Assembly (NCBI RefSeq): GCF_000026005.1
Contig: NC_005295.2
Location: 310,001-374,000, forward strand
Length of the DNA: 64,000 nucleotides
Direction of reading: 5' to 3'
From: Ehrlichia ruminantium str. Welgevonden
Lineage (GTDB): Bacteria; Pseudomonadota; Alphaproteobacteria; Rickettsiales; Anaplasmataceae
Under the pieces are notes generated by a model. That model saw nothing but the letters and a program-made list of their open reading frames with translations. It was not told the origin of the DNA and ran no database searches. Positions 1 to 9,521 of the stretch are shown here, piece after piece (position 1 is the stretch's first letter; every line of letters begins with the position of its first letter). The position numbers and the translations under genes are program-made.

Positions 1-519
1 TAATCCAGGAGTATTAGGAGATGATATATTTAGTGTTATGTAATTACTAAGTCCATATATTTTTTTTACTAATTCAAAATAATCTTGAACTGGATTATGT
101 GACGTTTTATTATACCCTATATTGATGCCAAATATACAGTGATTAAGTTTTGCATCATTTACTTTTTTTATTACAAAATCTATTCCTTTATTATTGAATC
201 CTAAACTATTAATGATTGCTTCTTCTTTTACTAGTCGAAATACACGTGGTTTCTTATTTCCTTTTTGTGGGTATCTTGTTACAGTACCTACTTCAACAAA
301 ACTAAAGCCAGTTGATAGTAAAGGCCTAATTACTTCAGCATTTTTATCAAAGCCAGCTGCTACTCCTATTGGTGTCTTAAGAGATTTGTTAAACAATGAA
401 ATGTTAAGTGATCTTGGAAGATCAACTTTTTTTATTGGAATAAAATTATTTTTTAATGCAAAGATTGCCATTTTGTGAGCAATCTCTGGAGGAATATAAA
501 ACAGTGCATTAGTAAACAT
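1..519 (-). CDS. pyrD: Dihydroorotate dehydrogenase (quinone), N-terminal part, runs off left edge
   Basis: Class 2 dihydroorotate dehydrogenase, a membrane-associated flavoenzyme that oxidises dihydroorotate to orotate with quinone in pyrimidine synthesis. Reading the minus strand from ATG at 519 gives 173 open codons to the window edge. The translation shows AAGFDKNAEV (about residues 50-59), VEVGTVTRYPQKGN, NSLGFNN and, at the edge, NISSPNTPGL, all hallmark FMN and substrate loops of the family. An amphipathic N-terminus (PPEIAHKMAIFAL) fits the quinone-site helices of class 2 enzymes. The C-terminal half lies outside the window. It is divergent from the deformylase gene at 695, so the roughly 175 bp between them should hold both promoters. 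Confidence 0.93.
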   Translation of the reverse strand, partial: MFTNALFYIPPEIAHKMAIFALKNNFIPIKKVDLPRSLNISLFNKSLKTPIGVAAGFDKNAEVIRPLLSTGFSFVEVGTVTRYPQKGNKKPRVFRLVKEEAIINSLGFNNKGIDFVIKKVNDAKLNHCIFGINIGYNKTSHNPVQDYFELVKKIYGLSNYITLNISSPNTPGL

Positions 520-694
520 GTACTATGGAACATAATATTAATGACTAGTTTATATGCTTGTACTTTTATTATGTCAATTTCTTATAAAATACTACTTGTA
601 TAACTGGTTAAATACGTATAACAACTGTTAAGATAATGAAATGTATAGAATTATACTGTAAATTGCTTATACTAAAAGTTGAGAGGAATATAAT

Positions 695-1279
695 ATGAAT
701 ATCTTATCCGTTGATAATGTGCAAGACTTACGAAATCTACATGCTATATCTCATCCTATTGAAAAAATAGATCAAGATGTTATAGCACTAGCTGATGATA
801 TGATGAAAGTGATGGAAAATAGTAAAACTGTAGGATTATCTGCAGTACAGCTTGGCAGTCATAAGAGAATGTTTGTCATTAATATGTTTAGTGGATTATT
901 TGATATGACACAGGATATTAAAGTATTGTCTGGGCATCACTCTTTACATGGTAAAAACATGGTATGTATCAATCCTGAGATCTTGAGTTTTTCTGCTGAA
1001 ACTGTTGATTTGTTTGAAGGATGTTCATCAGCTAAATCTTATGGGTTGATTAATATTACAAGACCAAGACATATGGATTTTAGATATACAGACTTATTTG
1101 GGAATAAATGTATAATAAGAGTTTATGGATGGTTGTCTAGGTGTATACAACATGAAATGGATCATTTAAATGGCATATTACTTGCTAATGTTGTAGATAA
1201 TATAAAAAATCATTGTGTACATAGTGTTTCTGAAGAAGAACATAGTGTAGTGCATATATTGCTTATGGCTAAAAAATGA
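695..1279 (+). CDS. def: Peptide deformylase, divergent paralogue
   Basis: Metal-dependent hydrolase that removes the formyl group from nascent N-terminal fMet. The three family motifs are recognisable. Motif 1 reads GLSAVQLG (canonical GLAAPQVG, the Gln kept). Motif 2 reads EGCSS (canonical EGCLS, the metal-binding Cys kept). Motif 3 is intact as QHEMDHLNG with both His ligands and the catalytic Glu. Length, 194 residues, is normal for the family. SD-like GAGAGGAA lies about 8 nt before the ATG. It stands alone, far from fmt at 39866, with which def often pairs in other bacteria. The altered motifs 1 and 2 suggest a second, specialised copy, with the standard def elsewhere in the genome; that is inference. 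The metal and catalytic residues look sufficient for activity. Confidence 0.85.
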   Translation: MNILSVDNVQDLRNLHAISHPIEKIDQDVIALADDMMKVMENSKTVGLSAVQLGSHKRMFVINMFSGLFDMTQDIKVLSGHHSLHGKNMVCINPEILSFSAETVDLFEGCSSAKSYGLINITRPRHMDFRYTDLFGNKCIIRVYGWLSRCIQHEMDHLNGILLANVVDNIKNHCVHSVSEEEHSVVHILLMAKK

Positions 1280-2964
1280 AAATTATACAGATAGTGTTTA
1301 TGATAGATAGTGTATTGCTGTTTGATGTTTTTACTCAGTATTGTCTGTTTAGATTAGATGGTAATCATCTATATAATCTTAATGTATGTTTTCTATTTAT
1401 GATATGATTAGTTGTTATTCTGCTTATATTTTAGGCTGCAAGGCCTATTATGGGCTCTTAAGTTTTATTATGTGTGTGTTTACCATCGGCTATTTCAAGA
1501 AGCGTTTTTTGTGTTACATTCATAACTAATATAAGCAGTTTTACAATGATTTATTACTGCTAAGTTTTGTGTTGTATTCATACGTATTTTTAATAAGTAT
1601 GAATATGAACCTATATAAATATTTGTTAGTTCTAATGGTGTTTAAATTCTATATATAGTGTGATGTTCTGGATCTGTAAGCTTTTTGTTAAATTATTATA
1701 TGTAATAAACTATTATAAGAGTAAAGTTATTGTTAAATGTATATTTATTAAAGATACTTAATAATATCAATAATATTTGTTATGTAGCGTTATTAGTCAA
1801 AATCAGATTTAGTATTTTTAAGTTAAATAATTGATGTTAAGTTTTATATGGAAAATTTTGTCATAGTGTATGTTATTGGTTATAAATATGGACATTCTAA
1901 TTTGACAATACATACTTGATAGTAGTAAGCTTTTATTTATCTATATACTTTGTAGTGAAAGTTTATGATTTTTTAATAAATTTGTATTGTTACATATGGT
2001 ACTTGCATTAGGTTTTTTTGTTTAGAATGTTAAAGGTGTTTGAGGATAGCGACTAATTTAGAAAGTTTTTACTATGTATATAAATTTTTATAATATTGAA
2101 AAATTTCTTTTTGTAGTGCCTAAATAATTAATTGTGAGAAAAAATTTATAAGTATCTGATGTGTAATTTATATTAATTATTATTGTTTGATATGAATTAA
2201 TGGATATTGAGTGAATGATTTTATATATAGTTGTAACTTTAGATATTTTATAATCTTAATAGTATTAGCATGTAGAATATTATTAATTTCTAATTACTTT
2301 TATTATGTTGGTAGTGAGTCAGTTATTATATGGGTAATGTGATACTAAATTATCATCAGAAATATAAATATATAAAATCATGTTTATATGTTTGTATTGT
2401 AATTTATACTATTGCTTTAATGAGTCTTATTGAAAATATTGTTTGTTAGTTGATATTACTTGTGCATTGGTAGGTATGTAATTCAATTAATACTACGGTT
2501 TGTGTTAATAGCTAGGTATTTGATAATATAGATAAGCTTATGACATTAACTTATAAAGTATAGGGTAATACCTAGTTAATGCTTTTAAATAATGTTTTTT
2601 AAGGCTCTCTTTATATAGTCAGTGTATGTGAGTAATTTTTAATGATAGGATTATTATTGATTATGTTATATATAACTAGTGTTTATATAGTATTTTTATT
2701 AATAATAATTTCCTGTTGTTCCAAGTGTATTGTGTAGTACTGTCTCTATAGATAATTCTATTAAAAATGGAATTTTTTGTTAGCATACTAAAATATATCT
2801 TTATTAATGGATAGGTTAATCTTTTTTGTTAAGTATAACAGATCATTTTATATTCTTTTTAGAGTTATTATATGTGAGAACAATGTTTCAATAAATGCTT
2901 CTACTAAATAAGGAGTAGCTTTTCATTGATGAGACTGAAAAATACGTTTTTGTTGTTGTGTTAG
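1280..2964. other. Long AT-rich spacer, no recognisable gene
   Basis: About 1.7 kb between the convergent deformylase and argH genes. I see no open frame with family features, no tRNA and no convincing gene remnant. Most of it is low-complexity A+T. The exception is a more G+C-rich stretch near 1432-1520 (GGCTGCAAGGCC, CCATCGGC, AAGAAGCG), listed separately among the findings. Confidence 0.6.
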
Positions 2965-4353
2965 TTAATCTGTGTTTTCTAAGTATATCCTACCGTTTTT
3001 TATTGCTTGTAGAACGTTGATAGGAGCAGTACCTCCGTAACTAGTTCTGCTAGTAACAGAATTTTTTGCTGATAAAACTGAAAATACATCTTCGGTAATA
3101 GAAGGGATGATTTTCTGTAACTGTGTTAATGTTAGTTCATGTATTTTGCATTTATTATGTTCTGCTAGTTTTACTATTTGTCCAGTAATTTCATGGGACT
3201 CTCTAAATGATAAATTGATGTGCTTTACTAACCAATCTGCTAAATCTGTTGCTGTTGAATAATCGTGTTCTGCTGCTTTTAACATATTTTCACTGTTAAT
3301 TGTGATATTATTTAGCATACTATTCATTGCTTCAATGCATAGTATTAGGTTTCTTTCTGCATCAAATAAAGGTTCTTTGTCTTCCTGCATATCTTTGCTA
3401 TATGCTAATGGAAGGCCTTTCATTACAATTAGTATATGGTTAAGTGATGAAAAAATTCTTCCAGTTTTTCCTCTAATGAGTTCAGCAGCATCTGGGTTTT
3501 TTTTCTGTGGCATTATTGAGCTGCCAGTTGTTATATTGTCAGAGAGTGTTATGAATTTAAAGTTATAGCTGCACCATAGAATAATTTCCTCTGCTAATCT
3601 TGATAGATGCATTATACATATTGAAGCGTTAGATAGAAACTCTATAATGTAATCTCTATCTGAAACTGCATCTATAGAATTCTCAGTAGGACTGTCAAAT
3701 CCTAGTTCTTGTGCAATAAAATGACGATCTATTGGAAAAGAAGTACCTGCTAGTGCTGCAGATCCAGCAGGACACTGATTCATCCGCTTATATAAATCTT
3801 GCCAACGTGAACGATCCCTTTTTAACATTTCAAAATATGCCATTAAGTGATGTCCTAATGTTACTGGTTGAGCGATTTGTAAATGTGTGAAACCTGGCAT
3901 AATCGTATCATAATGGTTTTCAGCTATATTTAATAAGGTAGATTGTAGTTTGTGTAGTTGTTGCTCTAATTTTTTAATTGATTTTCTAATCCATAGTTTC
4001 AGATCTGTTGCTATTTGATCATTACGAGATCTTGCGGTATGTAATTTACCAGCAATGTTGCCTATCATTTTTTTTAAGCTATACTCTATATTCATATGTA
4101 TATCTTCTAAGTCTGTACTGAACTCAAAATTACCAGATTCAATTTGTTTCTGTATTACTTCTAATCCATGAATGATAAGTTGACCTTCATATTTGCTAAT
4201 AATTTTTTGATTTACTAGCATTTTACAGTGTGCAATTGATGTAAGTATATCTTCTTCATACAATGCTTGATCAAATGAGATTGATTCGTTAATTTTTTTC
4301 ATAATATCGTTGGAGGATGTGGTAAACCTTCCTCCCCATAAAGGGTTTGTCAT
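2965..4353 (-). CDS. argH: Argininosuccinate lyase
   Basis: Last step of arginine synthesis: argininosuccinate to arginine and fumarate; cytosolic homotetramer of the fumarase/aspartase superfamily. The 462-residue length is normal. Visible signatures are LWGGRF at the N-terminus, HTARSRNDQIATDL (about 106-119), GFTHLQIAQP and the family signature GSSIMPQKKNPD. The start at 4353 is supported by the LWGGRF alignment, and no strong SD is visible. argD at 51556 is a second arginine-pathway gene in the window. The first 17 codons plus the upstream region are duplicated directly upstream (4506-4707), so two promoter copies stand in series before the gene. Confidence 0.96.
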   Translation of the reverse strand: MTNPLWGGRFTTSSNDIMKKINESISFDQALYEEDILTSIAHCKMLVNQKIISKYEGQLIIHGLEVIQKQIESGNFEFSTDLEDIHMNIEYSLKKMIGNIAGKLHTARSRNDQIATDLKLWIRKSIKKLEQQLHKLQSTLLNIAENHYDTIMPGFTHLQIAQPVTLGHHLMAYFEMLKRDRSRWQDLYKRMNQCPAGSAALAGTSFPIDRHFIAQELGFDSPTENSIDAVSDRDYIIEFLSNASICIMHLSRLAEEIILWCSYNFKFITLSDNITTGSSIMPQKKNPDAAELIRGKTGRIFSSLNHILIVMKGLPLAYSKDMQEDKEPLFDAERNLILCIEAMNSMLNNITINSENMLKAAEHDYSTATDLADWLVKHINLSFRESHEITGQIVKLAEHNKCKIHELTLTQLQKIIPSITEDVFSVLSAKNSVTSRTSYGGTAPINVLQAIKNGRIYLENTD

Positions 4354-4707
4354 GTGGTTTATTATATATAAGTAACTGACGTATTATCTTGTAAATTATT
4401 AAAAATGACAATAGTATTTAATGATTTACTGTTATATGACTGAGTATCAGTTAGTTATAATTCTTTAATAAGGTGTGTTACTAAGTAAAACTTTATTCAT
4501 TAATTATATCGTTGGAGGATGTAGTAAACCTTCCTCCCCATAAAGGATTTGTCATGTGGTTTATTATATATAAGTAACTGACGTATTATCTTGTAAATTA
4601 TTAAAAATGACAATAGTATTTAATGATTTACTGTTATATGACTGAGTATCAGTTAGTTATAATTCTTTAATAAGGTGTGTTGCTAAGTAAAACTTTATTC
4701 ATTAATT
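4304..4707. repeat. 202-bp tandem duplication of argH 5' end and promoter
   Basis: Two head-to-tail copies of a 202-bp unit: 4304-4505 contains the genuine argH start and 4506-4707 the copy. Aligned by eye they differ at only about three positions (for example GGTGG/GATGT-side substitutions near 4323/4525 and 4342/4544, and TTACT/TTGCT near 4480/4682). The unit includes 17 argH codons, the start codon and about 150 bp upstream. The near identity implies a recent event. Older, decayed copies continue to the right. Confidence 0.95.
4493..4555 (-). pseudogene. Truncated argH start copy (20-codon mini-ORF)
   Basis: Inside the second repeat copy an ATG at 4555 opens MTNPLWGGRFTTSSNDI, identical to the argH N-terminus, then reads into spacer as I-N-E and stops at 4493. 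It is an argH 5' fragment created by the duplication and cannot make an enzyme. Its upstream sequence matches that of argH, so it may be transcribed and translated into a 20-residue peptide ahead of the real gene; that is inference. Confidence 0.8.
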
Positions 4708-5290
4708 TTTTTTATATTATTGTTTTGATAAAATACATCGTATTTTCTAGAAGATATTTTATGTGGTTTATTGTACGAAATCATTGATGTATTGTCTTGT
4801 AAATTATTAAGAATGGCAATGTTATCTAGTATTTTACTATTATTATACTAGATATTGTTAGTTTAAGTGTAATCCTTTATTAGGTATTTTATTAAATAAA
4901 AATCTAATTAATTTTTTTTGTGTTGTTATTGGAAAATAAAATGCATTAGCCTTTTCTTAAAGGATTAGGTGTGTGATTTTGTATATGTAAATTATTGAAA
5001 ATTATTATGATATTTAATACATTGTTATCTATATGACTTAATGTTCGTTATCTCAACTATAGTACTTTATATGGTATTCTGTTAGATGAGTTTAACACTA
5101 ATTTTCCATAATTGTTATTATAAAAATATGACTGATATTAGCTTTATTTTATGTAGTAAGGATGGTCTTTATATATCATATGCTACTATTTAAATTAATA
5201 TTATAAATTATTGAACATGACTGTAGCTACTTAGGTATCAATTGTTAGTATGTGCTTATAAGTATAGTGTGTTATTTTTTTATTATATTA
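4708..5290. repeat. Older, decayed copies of the argH-upstream repeat
   Basis: Following the two near-identical copies, the same text recurs with growing divergence. A unit at about 4708-4915 keeps ATGTGGTTTATT, GTATTGTCTTGTAAATTATTAA and TTTATTAGGTATTTTATTA. One at about 4916-5110 keeps GTAAATTATTGAAAATTATTATGATATTTAAT-like words. A faint one lies at about 5150-5290 (TATAAATTATTGAACATGAC). The order from nearly identical next to argH to barely recognisable further away suggests serial duplication events outward from the gene. Unit borders are approximate. Confidence 0.7.
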
Positions 5291-5583
5291 AAAGTGGTGT
5301 TTTAGTTTAGTATGATATTTAGATATCATGTCTAATCTGTTATGTGATAGAGTTGTATTATTAATGGTATATTATAGTATGAATATGGTGATAATTATAC
5401 TATAATAAATAGGCAAATAAATAAAAAATGCTCTACTGACCGTATTTCTTGAGTTTTATAATTATAATTAATAAATTAATAACAGATAAGTCTTATATCA
5501 TAAAATACCTTAATAAAGTGTTTTGTCTATTTCTATCTTTAATATAACATTAATGGTATATTATAAAATGTAAGAGTGTAATT

Positions 5584-6528
5584 ATTGCTCGATATATATT
5601 ATCAATAGATGGTGGTGGAGTTAGAGGAATAATTGCAGCAACCATACTACAGGCAATACAAAAGAAAATAAATAAACCAATAGCTAACATATTTGATTTA
5701 ATTGCTGGTAGTTCAGTAGGTAGTTTGATAGGGGCAGCATTATGTATTAAAGATCATAATGGGGAACATAAATATAATACTTCTGATATATTAGATATAT
5801 TATTAAATAGTTCTGGAAGGATTTTTAATCAGTCAATGATCAACAAAGTTATTTCTGTGGTTGTTGGACCAATGTATTCTGATAAGAATTTAAACGCAGT
5901 TTTAAAGGAAGTATTTGGTGATTCTACAATGAATGACTTAATGGTAAACTTCATAGTGCCAAGTTATAATTTGTATTCAAATCAAACTGTAATGTTTAGG
6001 AGTTGGGTAAAAAAATATCAGAATATAAAAATACGTGATGTCGCAAGAGCTGCAGTAGCTGCTCCTACTTATTTTACACCTTATGAGTTAGTTATAGATA
6101 ATAAAAAGGAGTTGTTGATTGATAGTTCTCTTGTTTCAAATAATCCTATAATAGAAGCGTATGCTGCAGCACAAGTGTTATATCCAAGTGACACTATATA
6201 TTGTTTATCTATTGGATGTGGTACTGTGAATATGGATTTTTCGCATGTACAGAATTCATTGTTATATTGGGGATCCAAAATAATTTTTGTTATTATTGAT
6301 GCTGGGTTAGATGCAGTAGACTATAAGATGGAAAGGCTTGTTAAGGAAGGAGATAAGTATTTTAGAATGTCAGGTGATGTGAAATATGCTACACATGATT
6401 TTAGTGATGCTACACCAATGAATATTAAAAATGTCCAAAAAGATGCTAAAAAGATTTTAGCAGATAATTTAGACAAAATAGATGAATTTTGTAAAATAGT
6501 TTTGAGAGATAAAGATGGCGAAGTGTAA
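5584..6528 (+). CDS. Patatin-like phospholipase with apparent ATT start
   Basis: Patatin-family serine lipase (phospholipase A type), with a Ser-Asp dyad and glycine-rich oxyanion loop. Reading from ATT at 5584 gives 314 residues beginning (M)ARYILSIDGGGVRG, the expected N-terminus with the DGGGVRG oxyanion loop. The nucleophile motif GSSVG follows at 42-46 (Ser44). No in-frame ATG, GTG or TTG exists before the TTG at 5725 (codon 48), and a TAA closes the frame at 5551. A start at 5725 would remove both motifs. The active Asp appears as IDSSLVSNNP (about Asp180), where the family usually has DG[AG]. Either ATT initiates, as in infC, or the gene has recently lost its start. Rickettsiales patatins are often host-membrane effectors; no signal peptide is visible here. 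Confidence 0.72.
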   Translation: MARYILSIDGGGVRGIIAATILQAIQKKINKPIANIFDLIAGSSVGSLIGAALCIKDHNGEHKYNTSDILDILLNSSGRIFNQSMINKVISVVVGPMYSDKNLNAVLKEVFGDSTMNDLMVNFIVPSYNLYSNQTVMFRSWVKKYQNIKIRDVARAAVAAPTYFTPYELVIDNKKELLIDSSLVSNNPIIEAYAAAQVLYPSDTIYCLSIGCGTVNMDFSHVQNSLLYWGSKIIFVIIDAGLDAVDYKMERLVKEGDKYFRMSGDVKYATHDFSDATPMNIKNVQKDAKKILADNLDKIDEFCKIVLRDKDGEV

Positions 6529-6720
6529 TATACCTTCATTGTTTGGGATTTTTCATATATTTTTATATATTAGTTATTCTATATAATTACTAATAAGAAC
6601 TTATAAGTGTAAATAACGAATGCATAGTGAGAATTGATATAATATCAATCTAAAAGTAATAATGTTTGTTATTGTTACTATATGGTATAAATATTATATC
6701 CGACTATGTAAGAGTTTTAT

Positions 6721-7305
6721 ATGATTACGAAAGATCCTATTGATTTATTTAATATATGGTATCAAGAAGTGTTAAAGAACTATTCTAAAGATCCTACTGC
6801 TATGGTACTTGCTACTTGTAGTAAGGATCTTAAACCTTCAGCACGTGTTGTATTGTTAAAACAACATAGTGATGAAGGATTTGTATTTTTTACAAATATG
6901 AATAGTCGTAAAGGGAAAGAAATAAGTGAAAATCCTTTTGTTTCTTTGGTGTTTGATTGGAGACAGATTTCTAAACAGGTTAGAATTGAGGGGAAAATAG
7001 AAACTTTATCACCTGAAGATTCAGATAGGTATTATGCAACTAGGTCACGTGGTAGTCAAATAAGTGCTTGTTGTTCTAAACAATCTAACATTTTGGAAGA
7101 TAAGCAAGAGTTTATTACAAATGTGCAAAAGATGACAAAAGAATTTATGGGTAAACCAGTCCCTAGACCAAGTTATTGGATGGGCCTTCGAGTTGTTCCA
7201 ATGTTAATAGAATTTTGGCAGGAAGGTGTTGATAGAATTCATACTAGGTACCAGTATACCAGAACTGATAAGCATGGGTGGAGTATTGTAGAGTTGTATC
7301 CATAG
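6721..7305 (+). CDS. pdxH: Pyridoxamine 5'-phosphate oxidase
   Basis: FMN-dependent oxidase making pyridoxal 5'-phosphate from pyridoxine or pyridoxamine phosphate. The 194 residues align throughout: [59 protein letters not shown], the [19 protein letters not shown] segment and the C-terminal [15 protein letters not shown] then RIHTRYQY. Retained Arg and Lys residues match FMN and PLP phosphate contacts. The C-terminus reads ELYP rather than the usual RLYP. It stands alone between long spacers. Its product supplies PLP for enzymes such as ArgD, encoded at 51556. Confidence 0.95.
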
Positions 7306-8171
7306 TTTAAAAATGTTTATAGCGGAATTATATGATATAGGTATTGATTTTTTTCTTTGAAAGTATAAATAGATATAAAACTAGACCAACTAATATTAAT
7401 GATTATATAAGCCTTGAAAGTTATTATTTGTCTGAATAAATGTTTAGGAAGGCATGTATTATAAATTTATATGATATGCTAATATATTATAGAAATAATG
7501 TGCATGAAGAGTGGGCATATTATAGCATTGTACTTATAGTGTGGAGATAATGTATTATAAGCAAGCAAATTAAGTAGTTAGGTGGTATTTGTTAATAAAG
7601 TATGAAAAGATATAGATAAAGTAAGCTAATATCTTGGTTGTATGTTTAATATGGTTTTAATTATTCAATATTAGTGGGATTTTAGAAGGTGTGGATAGGT
7701 ATTACGATAGCAATATATTAGGGCTAAGAATTGATGTAATTAACATATGATGTATCATGATATGTTTGTAATGCTTGTTATTATGTATAATGATGTTTTA
7801 TGACTTAAGATAAATAGAACAATAATTACGCTATATTGAAATGTTGTAGGTATTTAGAATTTTTTATATATATTCTAGTATAAACTTAATTATTTTTCTA
7901 ACAAGTCTTATAAGGACTTTAAGTGTCTTATTATGTGGAAATGTACCGAATATCAATAAGTTATTTAGTGTGACACATTACATACAGCATTGTTTTATCA
8001 ATAGAAGATTATTTACTAATTAAGTCGTAATATTGTTATGTTACTTAATATAAGCTAGATTATATACTGTTTAAGTAATAAATGCGTATTTTTTATTATG
8101 TTAATATATTAAGAAATTAATTATTAATGTGTTATTATATGAAATACATATTACTAACTAATAGTTTTATG
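7306..8171. other. AT-rich spacer, nothing recognised
   Basis: About 0.87 kb between pdxH and the convergent bolA-like gene. I see no open frame with family features, no tRNA and no clear repeat pair. Confidence 0.6.
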
Positions 8172-8450
8172 CTAGGCATTATTATTATGTTCTTGTTGGG
8201 TATATAAGTAAAATGAAATTGAATGTGTAAGCTTCATTTCTGTTTCTAAGATCTGATGAAGTAGTTTTTGTCTGTTAATTTTTGTCATTTCTATGAAGTC
8301 ATTTGATATTAATATGACTTTTATATGTGAAATATTGGATATAGAATGAAAATTATGTCCTTTATGTTTTATGGATTCATCAATTATTTCAAGACTTAAT
8401 ACGTTTAATACTGATGTAATTTTATCTTTAATTCTTTGAATTATATCCAT
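8172..8450 (-). CDS. BolA family protein
   Basis: Small BolA/YrbA-type protein; the family partners monothiol glutaredoxins in iron-sulfur cluster trafficking. The 92-residue translation from ATG at 8450 has the family core: LSLEIIDESIKHKGHN (the His region), SHIKVILISNDFIEMTKINRQKLLHQIL and HSISFYLYT. A TTG four codons upstream is possible, but GAGAGA lies 5-10 nt before the ATG at 8450, which decides that start. It stands alone. With iscX at 27953 it is one of two iron-sulfur-linked small genes in the window. Which BolA subgroup it belongs to cannot be told by eye. Confidence 0.85.
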   Translation of the reverse strand: MDIIQRIKDKITSVLNVLSLEIIDESIKHKGHNFHSISNISHIKVILISNDFIEMTKINRQKLLHQILETEMKLTHSISFYLYTQQEHNNNA

Positions 8451-8708
8451 GTTGTCTCTCAATTATCCTATAGTAGCTATTGTAACATTAATATTGTATT
8501 GTGAAAAGTTTCACTATGTTATTATATAAAGTTTTATTTGTGATACATTATTATGTAAGAAAGAAATGTTCTTATTTTGAGAAATAATTGATAGATCTTA
8601 ATTTATTTACTAAATTTATTTTATTATTATAATAACATCAATATAGATACTATGTTAGTATTAGTATAATATCTAAGTAAAAATATTCTATTATATGGAG
8701 CAAAATTT

Positions 8709-9521
8709 ATGAATTTTTACAGATGTATTTTTTATCTTTATATTTTTCTAGTGCCATTGCACTCTATAGCTGTAACTGTTAATAAAAATGCTAATGAATG
8801 TGTTGATAATGTATCTGGATTGAATTTCTTTTTTAAAAATACACAAGAAAGTAATTGTGATTTATTGGTTATGCCTGAAATGCACAAATTTGATAAAGCT
8901 ATATTGGATATATGTGGTGATTGGGGACATAGGCCCAAAAGGGAAGACTTTAGAAATATGTTAGATAATGTTGAGTATAAAGAGTATGTTGATAAGATTT
9001 ATGCAGCATTAGATCATCAGGTATTTACTCCAAATGCGGATCTTGACACATTTAAAAAAGAATTGGTAAAGCTCTGGTTTAAGAAACGTGGTTTTACTCA
9101 TATAATGTGTGGAGAACCTAATAGAAAAAGACTAGGAGGAATGCATTTCTTTGGCCGTTATGTACAAGCTCAGCAAAATAATTGGGCTGGTAGATATTAT
9201 AATTCTAGTGATGAAGTTAGTGATAGAATTTTTACAATTGGAGTTGTATATAAAAATCGTAGTAACCAGCTTGTTATTAACACGAAAAAAAGTTATGATT
9301 TATCACATGCTGATGATCTAATAATACATGCTACAAAAGCATATAAGGCATTAGCGAAAAATATCAATCTAACTAATAATAGATTCTGTCTTTATGATCA
9401 TGATAATATTGCTTATGCACTAGTGGCTAGTAAGGATGCAGTTGTTACATTTTTTGCTGACTTAACACCTAATTGTAGGGCTGGTGAGGGCAAGTGTAAT
9501 TGCATAAAGGATGTGGCATAA
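8709..9521 (+). CDS. Secreted EndoU-like nuclease candidate
   Basis: 270 residues with an N-terminal signal peptide (hydrophobic CIFYLYIFLVPLHSIAV, residues 6-22), so probably exported. Residues 128-150 read GFTHIMCGEPN then LGGMHFFGR, which resembles the EndoU motif (FEHVFVGE followed by GFHNW in eukaryotes, HIL-GD-GGGH in bacterial toxins); His146 would be a catalytic His. His200 or His207 and nearby lysines (K209, K212) are candidates for the rest of the site. Five other Cys residues, including C256, C263 and C265 at the C-terminus, could form disulfides outside the cytoplasm. EndoU enzymes cleave RNA at U. The assignment rests on one motif read by eye; a structural or database comparison could overturn it. 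Confidence 0.55.
   Translation: MNFYRCIFYLYIFLVPLHSIAVTVNKNANECVDNVSGLNFFFKNTQESNCDLLVMPEMHKFDKAILDICGDWGHRPKREDFRNMLDNVEYKEYVDKIYAALDHQVFTPNADLDTFKKELVKLWFKKRGFTHIMCGEPNRKRLGGMHFFGRYVQAQQNNWAGRYYNSSDEVSDRIFTIGVVYKNRSNQLVINTKKSYDLSHADDLIIHATKAYKALAKNINLTNNRFCLYDHDNIAYALVASKDAVVTFFADLTPNCRAGEGKCNCIKDVA

Noticed and set aside
194-478. 94-codon plus-strand ORF
   Set aside because: It is the antisense shadow of pyrD, whose motifs are unmistakable on the minus strand.
1432-1530. SRP (4.5S) RNA because of GTTTACC and AGAAGCG words
   Set aside because: The GNAR tetraloop and the AGGTC/GGAAG core are not in the right order or spacing; kept only as an unexplained island.
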